DNA of 62,966 nt from Vibrio qingdaonensis (GTDB lineage: Bacteria > Pseudomonadota > Gammaproteobacteria > Enterobacterales > Vibrionaceae), in assembly GCF_026191675.1 (NCBI RefSeq), contig NZ_JAKRRY010000032.1, positions 1 through 62,966 of the forward strand, written 5' to 3'. This document shows positions 9,461 to 17,679 of the stretch, piece after piece. The notes under the pieces are model-generated. The model did no database searches and was not told where the DNA came from. It was given only the letters and a program-made list of their open reading frames with translations. A program made the position numbers and the translations under genes. Numbering within the stretch: position 1 is the stretch's first letter; every line of letters begins with the position of its first letter.

Positions 9461-10378
9461 ATGGAATACACAGGCGAGAGATATGTTCCTAATGTAGTTA
9501 AATCGATGGTGATTACATTGGAGCACTGGCACCGATATATAATGGCGTCTAATTTTATTAAAGGTAAAAAGGTTCTTGATGTAGCGTGTGGAACCGGGTA
9601 TGGCAGTAATATGTTAAGTCGAACAGCAGACAGTGTTGTTGGTGGAGATATAAGTCGAGACAATATTAATTATTGTAATGAAATATATGATGCTGAAAAT
9701 CTAACCTTCCAGGTGGAAGATATCGAAAACTTATCATTTTTAGATAACTCATTTGATGTTGTTACCTGCTTTGAAACAATTGAGCATGTAGATGAAGAGA
9801 CGCAAAAGCGAGCGTTAAGTGAAATAAAAAGAGTTTTGAAGCCTAAAGGAGTATTGTTAATAACAACTCCAAATGTTGACTCTAAACACTATGCAGGCGT
9901 AGATAATGAGTTTCATATAAAAGAACTCGATAAATTAGAGTTCTCAGACATATTATCAAAGAACTTTAAAAATGTTAGATTTTCTTCTCAGTTTCAAAGT
10001 AGCTGCAGTTTCATTCTTCCTTTGAACGCTAGCGAAAAAAAGCATACTCGATTTCTTAAAAAGAATAAGGCTCCTACCTTTGCGAAAATTAATCTGGAGT
10101 GTGAGGTTAATAGTGTTACGGTATATGAAGGTAAATTCTTTATTGCCGGTTGTAGTGATGGGGAGGTGAGTTTACTGGAAAGCAGTACATTATTAGATGA
10201 TGATAATAGTCTTTATAAAGAATATGATAGCCATATCGCTTCTTTGCAAGAAACGCTAGGCATGAAAGACGAGATAATAGCCGAAAGTAATCTATATATA
10301 CACTCGTTGAAACAAGCGATTGAAGAGAAAGATGAAATCATTCGAAAACTGATTAAAGAGTTAAAAGATAGTGACTGA
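9461..10378 (+). CDS. SAM-dependent methyltransferase with C-terminal coiled coil
   Basis: A 305-residue protein. Motif I DVACGTGYGS is at residues 40-49, and FETIEHVDEE with LKPKGVLLITTPN follow, giving a complete class I methyltransferase fold. Residues about 250-303 are rich in E, K, I and L heptads (MKDEIIAES, EEKDEIIRKLIKEL) and should form a coiled coil. In E. coli O9a the terminator WbdD joins a methyltransferase, a kinase and a coiled-coil ruler; here no kinase is seen. With the long Wzt next door, a chain-capping role is plausible but inferred. Confidence 0.82.
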   Translation: MEYTGERYVPNVVKSMVITLEHWHRYIMASNFIKGKKVLDVACGTGYGSNMLSRTADSVVGGDISRDNINYCNEIYDAENLTFQVEDIENLSFLDNSFDVVTCFETIEHVDEETQKRALSEIKRVLKPKGVLLITTPNVDSKHYAGVDNEFHIKELDKLEFSDILSKNFKNVRFSSQFQSSCSFILPLNASEKKHTRFLKKNKAPTFAKINLECEVNSVTVYEGKFFIAGCSDGEVSLLESSTLLDDDNSLYKEYDSHIASLQETLGMKDEIIAESNLYIHSLKQAIEEKDEIIRKLIKELKDSD

Positions 10379-10799
10379 AAATCAAGTAAATAGTCAGGTT
10401 GACGAGCACTACGTGTTCTTGGATTACCTGAGAGCCGCTGCATCTTTGATAGTAGTATATGCTCATCTGATTGCTGGAAGGGCGGGTGCTGATTATTCAC
10501 AATCTGTAGTTTCTGAATCAGTATCTCGCTTTCTAATACATCCTTTTGGTATTGTGCAAAATTTCGGTTTTTTTTGCGTTGCTATATTTTTTCTAATTAG
10601 TGGCTTTGTTGTCGCACATGTCTCTTTAAAAGAAAGTCCCTCGGAATTTTTATTAAAGAGGTTTTTTCGAATCTTTCCTCCATTAGCGATAGCCATAGCT
10701 ATTTCTTTTACTATTAGTTTGGTGTTATATTTTTTTACACTTTTGTTGAGAAGCCCTTTATGCGTCTTCCAAAGAAAATCGAGGTCTATAGATGAGTAA
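10371..10799 (+). pseudogene. Acyltransferase-3 (OafA-like) N-terminal fragment
   Basis: GTG at 10371 overlaps the previous gene by eight bases. The 142 residues contain DYLRAAASLIVVYAHL, FLISGFVVAHV and the RFFRIFPP motif, the hallmarks of the first three helices of membrane O-acyltransferases, which usually span ten helices and 340 or more residues. The frame then passes into a dissimilar tail (about residues 125-142) and stops, overlapping the next start. I read this as a 3' truncation by deletion, so O-acylation by this protein is unlikely. Confidence 0.75.
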
Positions 10800-13365
10800 C
10801 AATTGTATATTTACAATAGTATCTAATAACTATATGCATTATGCGCATACATTATTTAATAGTATTGCAGAGCACTCCCCTGATACAACGCTGGTCCTTG
10901 GATTGTGTGACAAGAAATTGGATAGCGTTGATTATCCTCAAGGAGCGGAAGTTATTGAATTAGAGCAACTGCAGATTGAAAAATTATCTGGTTTTATTTA
11001 TCAGTACTCGATTCTAGAGCTAAATACCGCGATTAAACCTTTTATCATGGACATGCTTTTAGATAGAGGGTTTGAAAATGTTGCCTATTTTGACCCCGAT
11101 ATTAGACTTTTCGATAGTTTGGACAGGCTATGGTATGAACTAAATGATCACAATGTTGTTTTAACGCCACATCTAACAGATTTACTTGATGACGATAAGT
11201 TACCAGGAGAGTTGGGAATCCTTCAAGCAGGTTCTTATAATTTGGGCTTTATCGGCCTATCAAATGGAAAGGAAGCCAAAAAACTTCTTAAATGGTGGAA
11301 AAGCAAATTATATAAGGAGTGTGTTGTAGATTTGGAAAGAGGTTTATTTGTAGATCAAAAATGGATGGATCTTGTACCAAGTCTGTTTGATAAAGTGAAA
11401 ATAATCAAAGATGACAGTTGGAATGTGGCATATTGGAACCTAAACCATCGCGACATCACTAAGTCTAGTGACACTTATTTTGTAAATGGTAATAAACTTT
11501 TCTTTTTCCATTATTCGGGCTACTCGATAAAGGCTAAAACACTAAGTAAACATCAAAATAGATTTATGAAGACCTCTAAAGGTCGAGAGTTGGTTGAGTT
11601 GTGTGAGATATACAACAAGGACCTTACAATTAATGGTATAGACAGATACGCTACAATACCTTATTACTATAACGACTTCTGTGATGGCGTTAAAGTTCCG
11701 GATTGTGTTAGAAGGGTTATCAAGGATAACAACACTCTTTTTGATCTGGATTATTTTTCCATTATTGATGTCAGAAAACTGCACGGTTACCTTAACAAGA
11801 ATATAAGAGAAGGTGGTAATGGTGTTCCTCTGAACCGATTGTCAATTGCATACTGGGAATCTAGGAAGGATCTACAGGCAGCTTTTCCAGATTTATATAA
11901 CACCGACACTGTTCGATATTTAGATTGGCTAGTAAATAGCCCTGAGCCAAGCTTTGGTGAAGAATATTTAGCCCCAATCGTAAATAACCTCAGCTCCCTT
12001 AATGTTGGAGAAGTTAAAAATGAAACCCAGCGACGTTTTAATAAAAAAAACGTATTAGAACCTGCTACTAAGTTTTTGGCTAGAAGAATATGGCAATATA
12101 AGGATAAAATCCCCTATTCAATCAAAAAACGAATAAAGCCAGGATACGGAAAGCTGGTCTTTTCCCATGGCTACGGGGGGCGTCATCCTTACTCAGAGAC
12201 AGCAAAAGTGACAACAAATGAAGCCACAAATGATTCTAATGTTGCAAAGGATAAAGCTGGTATAACGATAGCTGGATACTTACATGCTGAAAGTGGGATA
12301 GGAGAGGCTACTCGCTGTAACATAAATGCTCTGAATGTTTCGATGCTGCCATATTCGGTTGTCGATTATCGTGTTGGAAATATTTCAAGAATGCAAGGAT
12401 TGCTTCCTGCCAACGCAGACTTTGGTGCGCGATACGCTACCAATCTTATACATGTTAATGCCGACCAAATGGATGTTTTTGCAGAAAGTGATGAGGGAAA
12501 AGCGTGTCTATCAGATGCATACAACATAGGTTTTTGGTATTGGGAGTTGCCTGATTTTCCAGATAAGTTTAATAAGGCAATCGACTTAGTAGATGAAATT
12601 TGGGTATCGTCAGATTTTAATAAAAAGAGTATAAGTAAAAAAACTGATAAACCAGTTGTTATTGTACATCCATCTATAGATTTGAAACTCTTACCTCGCC
12701 TGGATCGTGAGCATTTTGGTCTCAAAGCTGATGCAACGGTTTTCTTTACAATGGCAGACGCATTGAGTCATTCTGATAGGAAAAACCCTCAAGCCACTGT
12801 CGAAGCCTTTTTAGAGGCCTTTGGTAGTACCCCTGAAGCTAATGTACAGTTGCTTCTAAAGTTATCAAATCTAGAACATAATCCCGATTTCAGAAGCTAT
12901 CTTCGAGATATTATTAAAAAAGATGACAGAATCAAATTACTGGAAGGCTATCTTGATAGAGATGAATTGAGCACCTTAACAAGTTTGGTTGACTGCTACG
13001 TTAGCTTGCACCGTGCTGAGGGATTTGGGTTGCCATTAGCAGAAGCTATGTTCTTTGGTAAACCAGTTATCGCTACGGGGTGGTCCGGAAACACCGAGTT
13101 TATGAATTCGGATAACTCATATTTGGTGCGTTATAATCTTATTCAAATTGCACAGACTAGTGATCACTCTCCCTATGGGGTTAACTCTCAATGGGCAGAG
13201 CCTGATGTACGACATGCTGCACAATGCATGAAGAACATAATCGATCAACCAACTCAAGCCAAGCAAGTGGGATTACTTGGAATGAAAACCATTAGAGATA
13301 ACTTCTCACCAGAATGTACTTCAACACAAATAAAGAAAAGATTTGAGGCTATTAATGTCGATTGA
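10792..13365 (+). CDS. Large two-domain glycosyltransferase
   Basis: An 857-residue protein with two catalytic-looking modules. Residues 1 to about 280 resemble a GT-A nucleotide-diphospho-sugar transferase, with YFDPDIRLF near residue 100 (a DxD-like motif). Residues about 490-850 are a GT-B, GT4-type domain, with RAEGFGLPLAEAMFFGKPV near 740 carrying the Glu-x7-Glu signature. The linker contains a basic stretch. It starts inside the truncated acyltransferase and ends 11 bases inside gmd. It may add two sugars or polymerise a repeat; donor and acceptor are unknown. AT-rich codon use matches wzm-wzt. Confidence 0.88.
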   Translation: MSNNCIFTIVSNNYMHYAHTLFNSIAEHSPDTTLVLGLCDKKLDSVDYPQGAEVIELEQLQIEKLSGFIYQYSILELNTAIKPFIMDMLLDRGFENVAYFDPDIRLFDSLDRLWYELNDHNVVLTPHLTDLLDDDKLPGELGILQAGSYNLGFIGLSNGKEAKKLLKWWKSKLYKECVVDLERGLFVDQKWMDLVPSLFDKVKIIKDDSWNVAYWNLNHRDITKSSDTYFVNGNKLFFFHYSGYSIKAKTLSKHQNRFMKTSKGRELVELCEIYNKDLTINGIDRYATIPYYYNDFCDGVKVPDCVRRVIKDNNTLFDLDYFSIIDVRKLHGYLNKNIREGGNGVPLNRLSIAYWESRKDLQAAFPDLYNTDTVRYLDWLVNSPEPSFGEEYLAPIVNNLSSLNVGEVKNETQRRFNKKNVLEPATKFLARRIWQYKDKIPYSIKKRIKPGYGKLVFSHGYGGRHPYSETAKVTTNEATNDSNVAKDKAGITIAGYLHAESGIGEATRCNINALNVSMLPYSVVDYRVGNISRMQGLLPANADFGARYATNLIHVNADQMDVFAESDEGKACLSDAYNIGFWYWELPDFPDKFNKAIDLVDEIWVSSDFNKKSISKKTDKPVVIVHPSIDLKLLPRLDREHFGLKADATVFFTMADALSHSDRKNPQATVEAFLEAFGSTPEANVQLLLKLSNLEHNPDFRSYLRDIIKKDDRIKLLEGYLDRDELSTLTSLVDCYVSLHRAEGFGLPLAEAMFFGKPVIATGWSGNTEFMNSDNSYLVRYNLIQIAQTSDHSPYGVNSQWAEPDVRHAAQCMKNIIDQPTQAKQVGLLGMKTIRDNFSPECTSTQIKKRFEAINVD

Positions 13366-14407
13366 AACTGCAAATAAAACAGCTGTGATTACAGGTATCA
13401 CAGGTCAAGATGCCGCGTATCTGGCAGAGCTACTATTGGACAAAGGTTACAAAGTTTACGGTACTTACCGTCGCACCAGCTCTGTAAACTTTTGGCGTAT
13501 CGAAGAGCTTGGTATTGAAAAACATCCAAATCTAGAGCTCGTTGAGTATGACTTGACGGATCTATCTAGCAGCATTCGACTTCTTCAAGAAAGCGGCGCG
13601 GATGAAGTTTACAACCTAGCAGCTCAAAGCTTTGTCGGTGTATCATTCGATCAGCCGCTAACAACCGCTGAGATCACAGGTATCGGCCCTGTAAACCTTC
13701 TTGAAGCGATTCGTATCGTTAATCCTAAGATGCGCTTTTACCAAGCATCGACTTCTGAGATGTTTGGTAAGGTTCAAGAGATTCCTCAACGTGAATCTAC
13801 ACCATTCTACCCACGTAGCCCATACGGTGTTGCGAAGCTGTATGCTCACTGGATGGTGATCAACTATCGTGAATCGTACGACATCTTCGCTACAAGCGGT
13901 ATTTTGTTTAACCACGAATCACCTCTACGTGGTCAAGAGTTTGTTACGCGTAAGATCACTGACTCTGTAGCGAAAATCAAACTTGGTAAGCTTGATGTGC
14001 TTGAGTTGGGTAACATGGATGCGAAGCGCGACTGGGGCTTTGCGAAAGACTATGTAGAAGGCATGTGGCGTATGCTGCAAGCAGATAAGCCTGATACGTA
14101 CGTTTTAGCAACTAACCGTACAGAAACGGTCCGTGACTTCGTTACTATGGCGTTTAAAGCTGCTGACATAGAACTTGAGTGGAACGGTTCAGAAGAGAAC
14201 GAAACAGCAACAGACAAAGCAACAGGTAAAGTGGTGATGAGAATTAACCCTAAATTCTACCGTCCAGCCGAAGTAGAACTGTTGATCGGTAACCCAGAAA
14301 AAGCGCAGAAAGAGCTTGGTTGGGAGCCAAAAACAACACTAGAAGAATTGTGTGCGATGATGGTTGAAGCTGACCTTCGTCGTAACAAGCAAGGATTCTC
14401 GTTCTAA
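13355..14407 (+). CDS. gmd: GDP-mannose 4,6-dehydratase
   Basis: Forms GDP-4-keto-6-deoxy-D-mannose from the ManC product. The ATG at 13355 (MSIETANKTAV) gives 350 residues; an upstream ATG at 13343 only adds four residues. Seen motifs are GITGQDAAYLAELL at residues 13-26, YRRTSSVNFWR in the dimer/cofactor arm, and the YGVAKLYAHW catalytic YxxxK. Its codon use is less AT-rich than the flanking transport and glycosyltransferase genes. The product feeds Rmd next door. Confidence 0.96.
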   Translation: MSIETANKTAVITGITGQDAAYLAELLLDKGYKVYGTYRRTSSVNFWRIEELGIEKHPNLELVEYDLTDLSSSIRLLQESGADEVYNLAAQSFVGVSFDQPLTTAEITGIGPVNLLEAIRIVNPKMRFYQASTSEMFGKVQEIPQRESTPFYPRSPYGVAKLYAHWMVINYRESYDIFATSGILFNHESPLRGQEFVTRKITDSVAKIKLGKLDVLELGNMDAKRDWGFAKDYVEGMWRMLQADKPDTYVLATNRTETVRDFVTMAFKAADIELEWNGSEENETATDKATGKVVMRINPKFYRPAEVELLIGNPEKAQKELGWEPKTTLEELCAMMVEADLRRNKQGFSF

Positions 14408-14428
14408 TCTTTGACGTTATTTTGTAAG

Positions 14429-14460
14429 ATGGCAGCAGTTTTTCTGTTGCCATTTTTTTT
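14429..14460 (+). terminator. Rho-independent terminator between gmd and rmd
   Basis: A stem of nine to ten base pairs (TGGCAGCAG against CTGTTGCCA, one G-T pair), a five-base loop, and eight T residues follow gmd directly. It lies inside what otherwise looks like one operon, so rmd must be reached by readthrough or antitermination, or has its own promoter. Confidence 0.85.
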
Positions 14461-14471
14461 GAGATCAAATT

Positions 14472-15356
14472 ATGAAACAAGTATTGTTGACCGGTATTGA
14501 CGGCTTTACTGGTAAGTATGTCGAAAGTGAGTTGACCTCAAGAGGTTACTCTGTGGTTGGGCTTGTATACCGTGAAGCTAAACCCGGACAGGTCGCTTGC
14601 GATCTGACAGATCGTAATGCGGTGGTAGAGTGCCTCAAAGAAGTAAAACCAGACTATATTATCCATCTTGCCGCACTGTCTTTTGTAGGGCACACCGACC
14701 AAAAAGCGTTTTATGACGTTAATGTATTTGGTGCGCTGAATCTGTTAGAAGCAGCAAAAGAACTTGAACTAGAACTAAAGAAAGTCGTTTTCGCGAGCAG
14801 TGCTAATATTTATGGCAACCCTGAGAATGTGCAGCGTATCTCAGAAAGCGTTTCACCTTCGCCAGTCAATCATTACGCAATGAGCAAATTGGCGATGGAG
14901 CATATGGCAAAACTCTGGTTTAGCCAGTACCCAATGATTATTACCAGACCATTTAACTACACCGGTCCTGGTCAAGCTGAGCATTTTTTGATTCCTAAAA
15001 TTGTGTCTCACTTTCAGAAAAAGGCTTCAGAAATTGAACTGGGCAATACGGATGTGTCCAGAGATTTTAGTGACGTTCGCGATATAGCATTGGCTTATGT
15101 TAACCTTATGGAATCCGATGCAGAATCTGAAATTGTGAACTTGTGTTCTGGTCAGGTAACATCATTGCAATCGATTATTTCAATGATGGAAGAGATCGCC
15201 GGCTATAAAATTCAGGTTCGAGTTAATCCTGATTTTGTTCGTGATAACGAGATTAAAGTACTGGGTGGCGATAATACTAAGCTCGCATCACTAACTGGTA
15301 AAGCTCCCTCAATCAAGATAGAGCAAACTCTGGCCGATATGTATCATGCAAAATAA
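14472..15356 (+). CDS. rmd: GDP-6-deoxy-4-keto-D-mannose reductase (GDP-D-rhamnose synthase)
   Basis: A 294-residue short-chain dehydrogenase directly after gmd. Rossmann motif TGIDGFTGKY is at residues 7-16, and the YAMSKLAMEH YxxxK is near residue 137. Family members next to gmd usually reduce the 4-keto intermediate to GDP-D-rhamnose, as in the Pseudomonas A-band locus; GDP-fucose synthase (Fcl) is longer and also epimerises. The 3' end overlaps the next glycosyltransferase by 11 bases. Confidence 0.88.
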   Translation: MKQVLLTGIDGFTGKYVESELTSRGYSVVGLVYREAKPGQVACDLTDRNAVVECLKEVKPDYIIHLAALSFVGHTDQKAFYDVNVFGALNLLEAAKELELELKKVVFASSANIYGNPENVQRISESVSPSPVNHYAMSKLAMEHMAKLWFSQYPMIITRPFNYTGPGQAEHFLIPKIVSHFQKKASEIELGNTDVSRDFSDVRDIALAYVNLMESDAESEIVNLCSGQVTSLQSIISMMEEIAGYKIQVRVNPDFVRDNEIKVLGGDNTKLASLTGKAPSIKIEQTLADMYHAK

Positions 15357-16539
15357 ATTGTTGATCAACGTATCGCCAATTAGAATGCCATTAACGGGTA
15401 TAGGTTACTATACCCTTAATATTCTTAGTGAATTACTCTCTCGCAATGTGGATGTTGTAGGTATAAGAAATGGTAAATTATTGACTCGAGAATCGCTTTT
15501 TGAACTTGTGTCTAACTTTCAATCTACAAGTGCAGATAAACAAAGTTCTGCAAATAGCAAAAAGCGATTATTTGTAGAGTTGTTAAGGTCTATTCCGGGC
15601 ACTTATCAGTTAAAAAACTATCTACTTTCTCTTCGGGTACAACAAAAGCTAAAAATGGCTGCAAATGAAGGATACGTGTATTTTGAACCCAGTTTTGTTC
15701 CGTTTGATTATCCAGGAGTAACAATCACTACGGTACATGACTTGTCTTTTCTATCACACCCAGAGTTTCACCCAGCCACACGAGTTTCCTATTTAACTAA
15801 CAAAATGCAGGGCTCAATCGCGAAATCTGATCATGTCGTTGTGGACTCTGATTTTATTTTAAATGAGCTTCATACCTATTTTCCTCAGAGTAAAGCCAAG
15901 AGTTCGACGTTGTATTTAGGGGTATCTGATGATTTTCAACCGTATGCGAAAGAAGAGTGTGATGAGTTACTTCATTCACTAAACATAAAGCATAATCACT
16001 TTATTCTTAGCGTGGCGACATTAGAGCCAAGAAAGAACCTTAGTAAACTTATTGATGCCTATAAACTTTTACCTGACGCAATACGCAACCAATATCCTTT
16101 GGTACTGGTTGGTGACCAAGGCTGGAAAAACTCCGAGCTTATGGAAAACGCGAGCGACCTGGTTGAACGTGGGCAAATCATTTTTACTGGTTACGTGGCA
16201 GACAATGAGTTAAAGCACTTGTATACATCGGCCGCTACGTTTGTTTATCCGTCTCTCTATGAGGGATTTGGGTTACCGGTTATCGAAGCTATGGCATCTG
16301 GGGCACCAGTAATCACCTCTAATGTTGGGGCAACAGCAGAGGTTGCGGCAACGGGTGCTCTTCTTGTGGACCCTTGCAACGAGGTCGCCATCTCTGATGC
16401 AATTTTAAAGCTTATTCAATATCCAGAAGACAAAGCGAAATTGGCAGAGAACGGCATACAAAGGGCTTCAGAATTTAAATGGTCTAATACGGTCGAACAA
16501 CTACTGGAGATAGTGTCGGGTACCGCAAGGAGAGCTTAG
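15346..16539 (+). CDS. GT4-family glycosyltransferase
   Basis: A 397-residue GT-B enzyme. The C-terminal half carries ATLEPRKNLSKLIDAY, a GDQGWKN loop, and YEGFGLPVIEAMASGAPVI near residue 305 with the Glu-x7-Glu donor-phosphate motif. The N-terminal SPIRMPLTGIGYY glycine loop is typical of WbpY/WbpZ-like rhamnosyl- or mannosyltransferases. Next to gmd-rmd it is a good candidate D-rhamnosyltransferase (inference). It is the last gene of the plus-strand operon. Confidence 0.9.
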   Translation: MQNKLLINVSPIRMPLTGIGYYTLNILSELLSRNVDVVGIRNGKLLTRESLFELVSNFQSTSADKQSSANSKKRLFVELLRSIPGTYQLKNYLLSLRVQQKLKMAANEGYVYFEPSFVPFDYPGVTITTVHDLSFLSHPEFHPATRVSYLTNKMQGSIAKSDHVVVDSDFILNELHTYFPQSKAKSSTLYLGVSDDFQPYAKEECDELLHSLNIKHNHFILSVATLEPRKNLSKLIDAYKLLPDAIRNQYPLVLVGDQGWKNSELMENASDLVERGQIIFTGYVADNELKHLYTSAATFVYPSLYEGFGLPVIEAMASGAPVITSNVGATAEVAATGALLVDPCNEVAISDAILKLIQYPEDKAKLAENGIQRASEFKWSNTVEQLLEIVSGTARRA

Positions 16540-16561
16540 GTTCTATTGTTATAATAGAACC
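16539..16561. terminator. Hairpin between convergent glycosyltransferase genes
   Basis: A perfect nine-base-pair stem, GGTTCTATT with AATAGAACC, and a five-base loop sit exactly between the two convergent genes. It lacks a long T tract on either side, so it may be a weak or bidirectional terminator. Confidence 0.5.
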
Positions 16562-16572
16562 TTGTCGTCAGT

Positions 16573-17679
16573 TTAAGATGATGTGGTAAGTTGGTGGTAG
16601 AGCGCTATATAGTTGTCTGCATAGCGTTTTGCAGTAAACTCTTTGTTAAAGCGTTCACGTGCCCGCTGACCTAACCTTTGGCAAAGCTCGTCATCATTGG
16701 CTAACTGTTGCATCGCTTGCGCAAATAAGGCGCCATCTGCAGGTGGAACGGTTATGCCCGTTTCTCCATTTTTATTGACGTATGAAGAGCCCGTTCCAAT
16801 ATCGGCACTAACAATGGGCTTACCGAACATCTGCGCCTCTACCAATGAAATCCCAAAGGCTTCAGAGCGTAGGTGTGAAGGGAATACAAAGGCTTTAGAA
16901 AGTGTATGAAGCGCGACTTTGTCTTCTTCAGAAATAAAACCGACCATTTTTACGTTAGTTAGTTCATGTTGCTTAATATAGTCTTGTAGAGCTTCTCTTT
17001 CTGGACCATCCCCCGCGATAACAACAGGTAAGCCACTAATTTTGGCTGCTTCTACCAGGTACTGTAGCCCTTTATAGTAGCGCAATACGCCAACAAACAA
17101 GAAAAAGCCTCGACCAACCCTTTCCTTCCAAGTCGTGACAACACCATCGTCAATCTCTGGATACGTGCTTTCATCAATAGCTAGAGGAATTACGTCAACT
17201 TTATTGCGGTGTTTGATCAAGTTTTCACTGGTTTGTGCATACTGGGGAGAACTTGCCACAATTCGGTCAACTCGGGACAGAAAGTATTGCTCAAGAGGTT
17301 GGTAGATTTTCTTGAGTAACTTTTGCTTTACGATGTCAGATTGATAGCTAACAAGAGACGGCTTTTTGTAAGCGAATAGACTGAGTAAGTCGCCAGTTGG
17401 CCAGGGATATTGGTAGTGGATAATGTCATGCTCTTTACTTAACTGCCGAAAACGTTGTATTAGCTTGAAAGAGAAGCCATTAGAAGAGATTTCTAAATTC
17501 TTCTTAATAACGATTATTCGACTACCTTCAAAGTCATACTCTTTATTTTCTGAACCTAAGGTAAGAATAGTATTGCTTATACCTTGTTCACCACTTCCTT
17601 TACAAATATAGCGAATAGCCTGCTCTAAGCCACCTTTTGTCTCCGGGTAGCAGGTTCGGTAAACATGTAGTACTTTCAT
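16573..17679 (-). CDS. GT4-family glycosyltransferase
   Basis: A 368-residue GT-B protein. The N-terminal YPETKGGLEQAIR loop is typical of GT4 donors with a glycine-rich start, VGVLRYYKGLQYLVEAA opens the C-terminal domain, and SEAFGISLVEAQMFGKPIV near residue 272 holds the Glu-x7-Glu pair. Its start overlaps the stop of the upstream wbpM-like gene by four bases (ATGA), so the two are co-translated. It may act on the lipid-linked primer sugar; this is inference from position. Confidence 0.9.
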   Translation of the reverse strand: MKVLHVYRTCYPETKGGLEQAIRYICKGSGEQGISNTILTLGSENKEYDFEGSRIIVIKKNLEISSNGFSFKLIQRFRQLSKEHDIIHYQYPWPTGDLLSLFAYKKPSLVSYQSDIVKQKLLKKIYQPLEQYFLSRVDRIVASSPQYAQTSENLIKHRNKVDVIPLAIDESTYPEIDDGVVTTWKERVGRGFFLFVGVLRYYKGLQYLVEAAKISGLPVVIAGDGPEREALQDYIKQHELTNVKMVGFISEEDKVALHTLSKAFVFPSHLRSEAFGISLVEAQMFGKPIVSADIGTGSSYVNKNGETGITVPPADGALFAQAMQQLANDDELCQRLGQRARERFNKEFTAKRYADNYIALYHQLTTSS

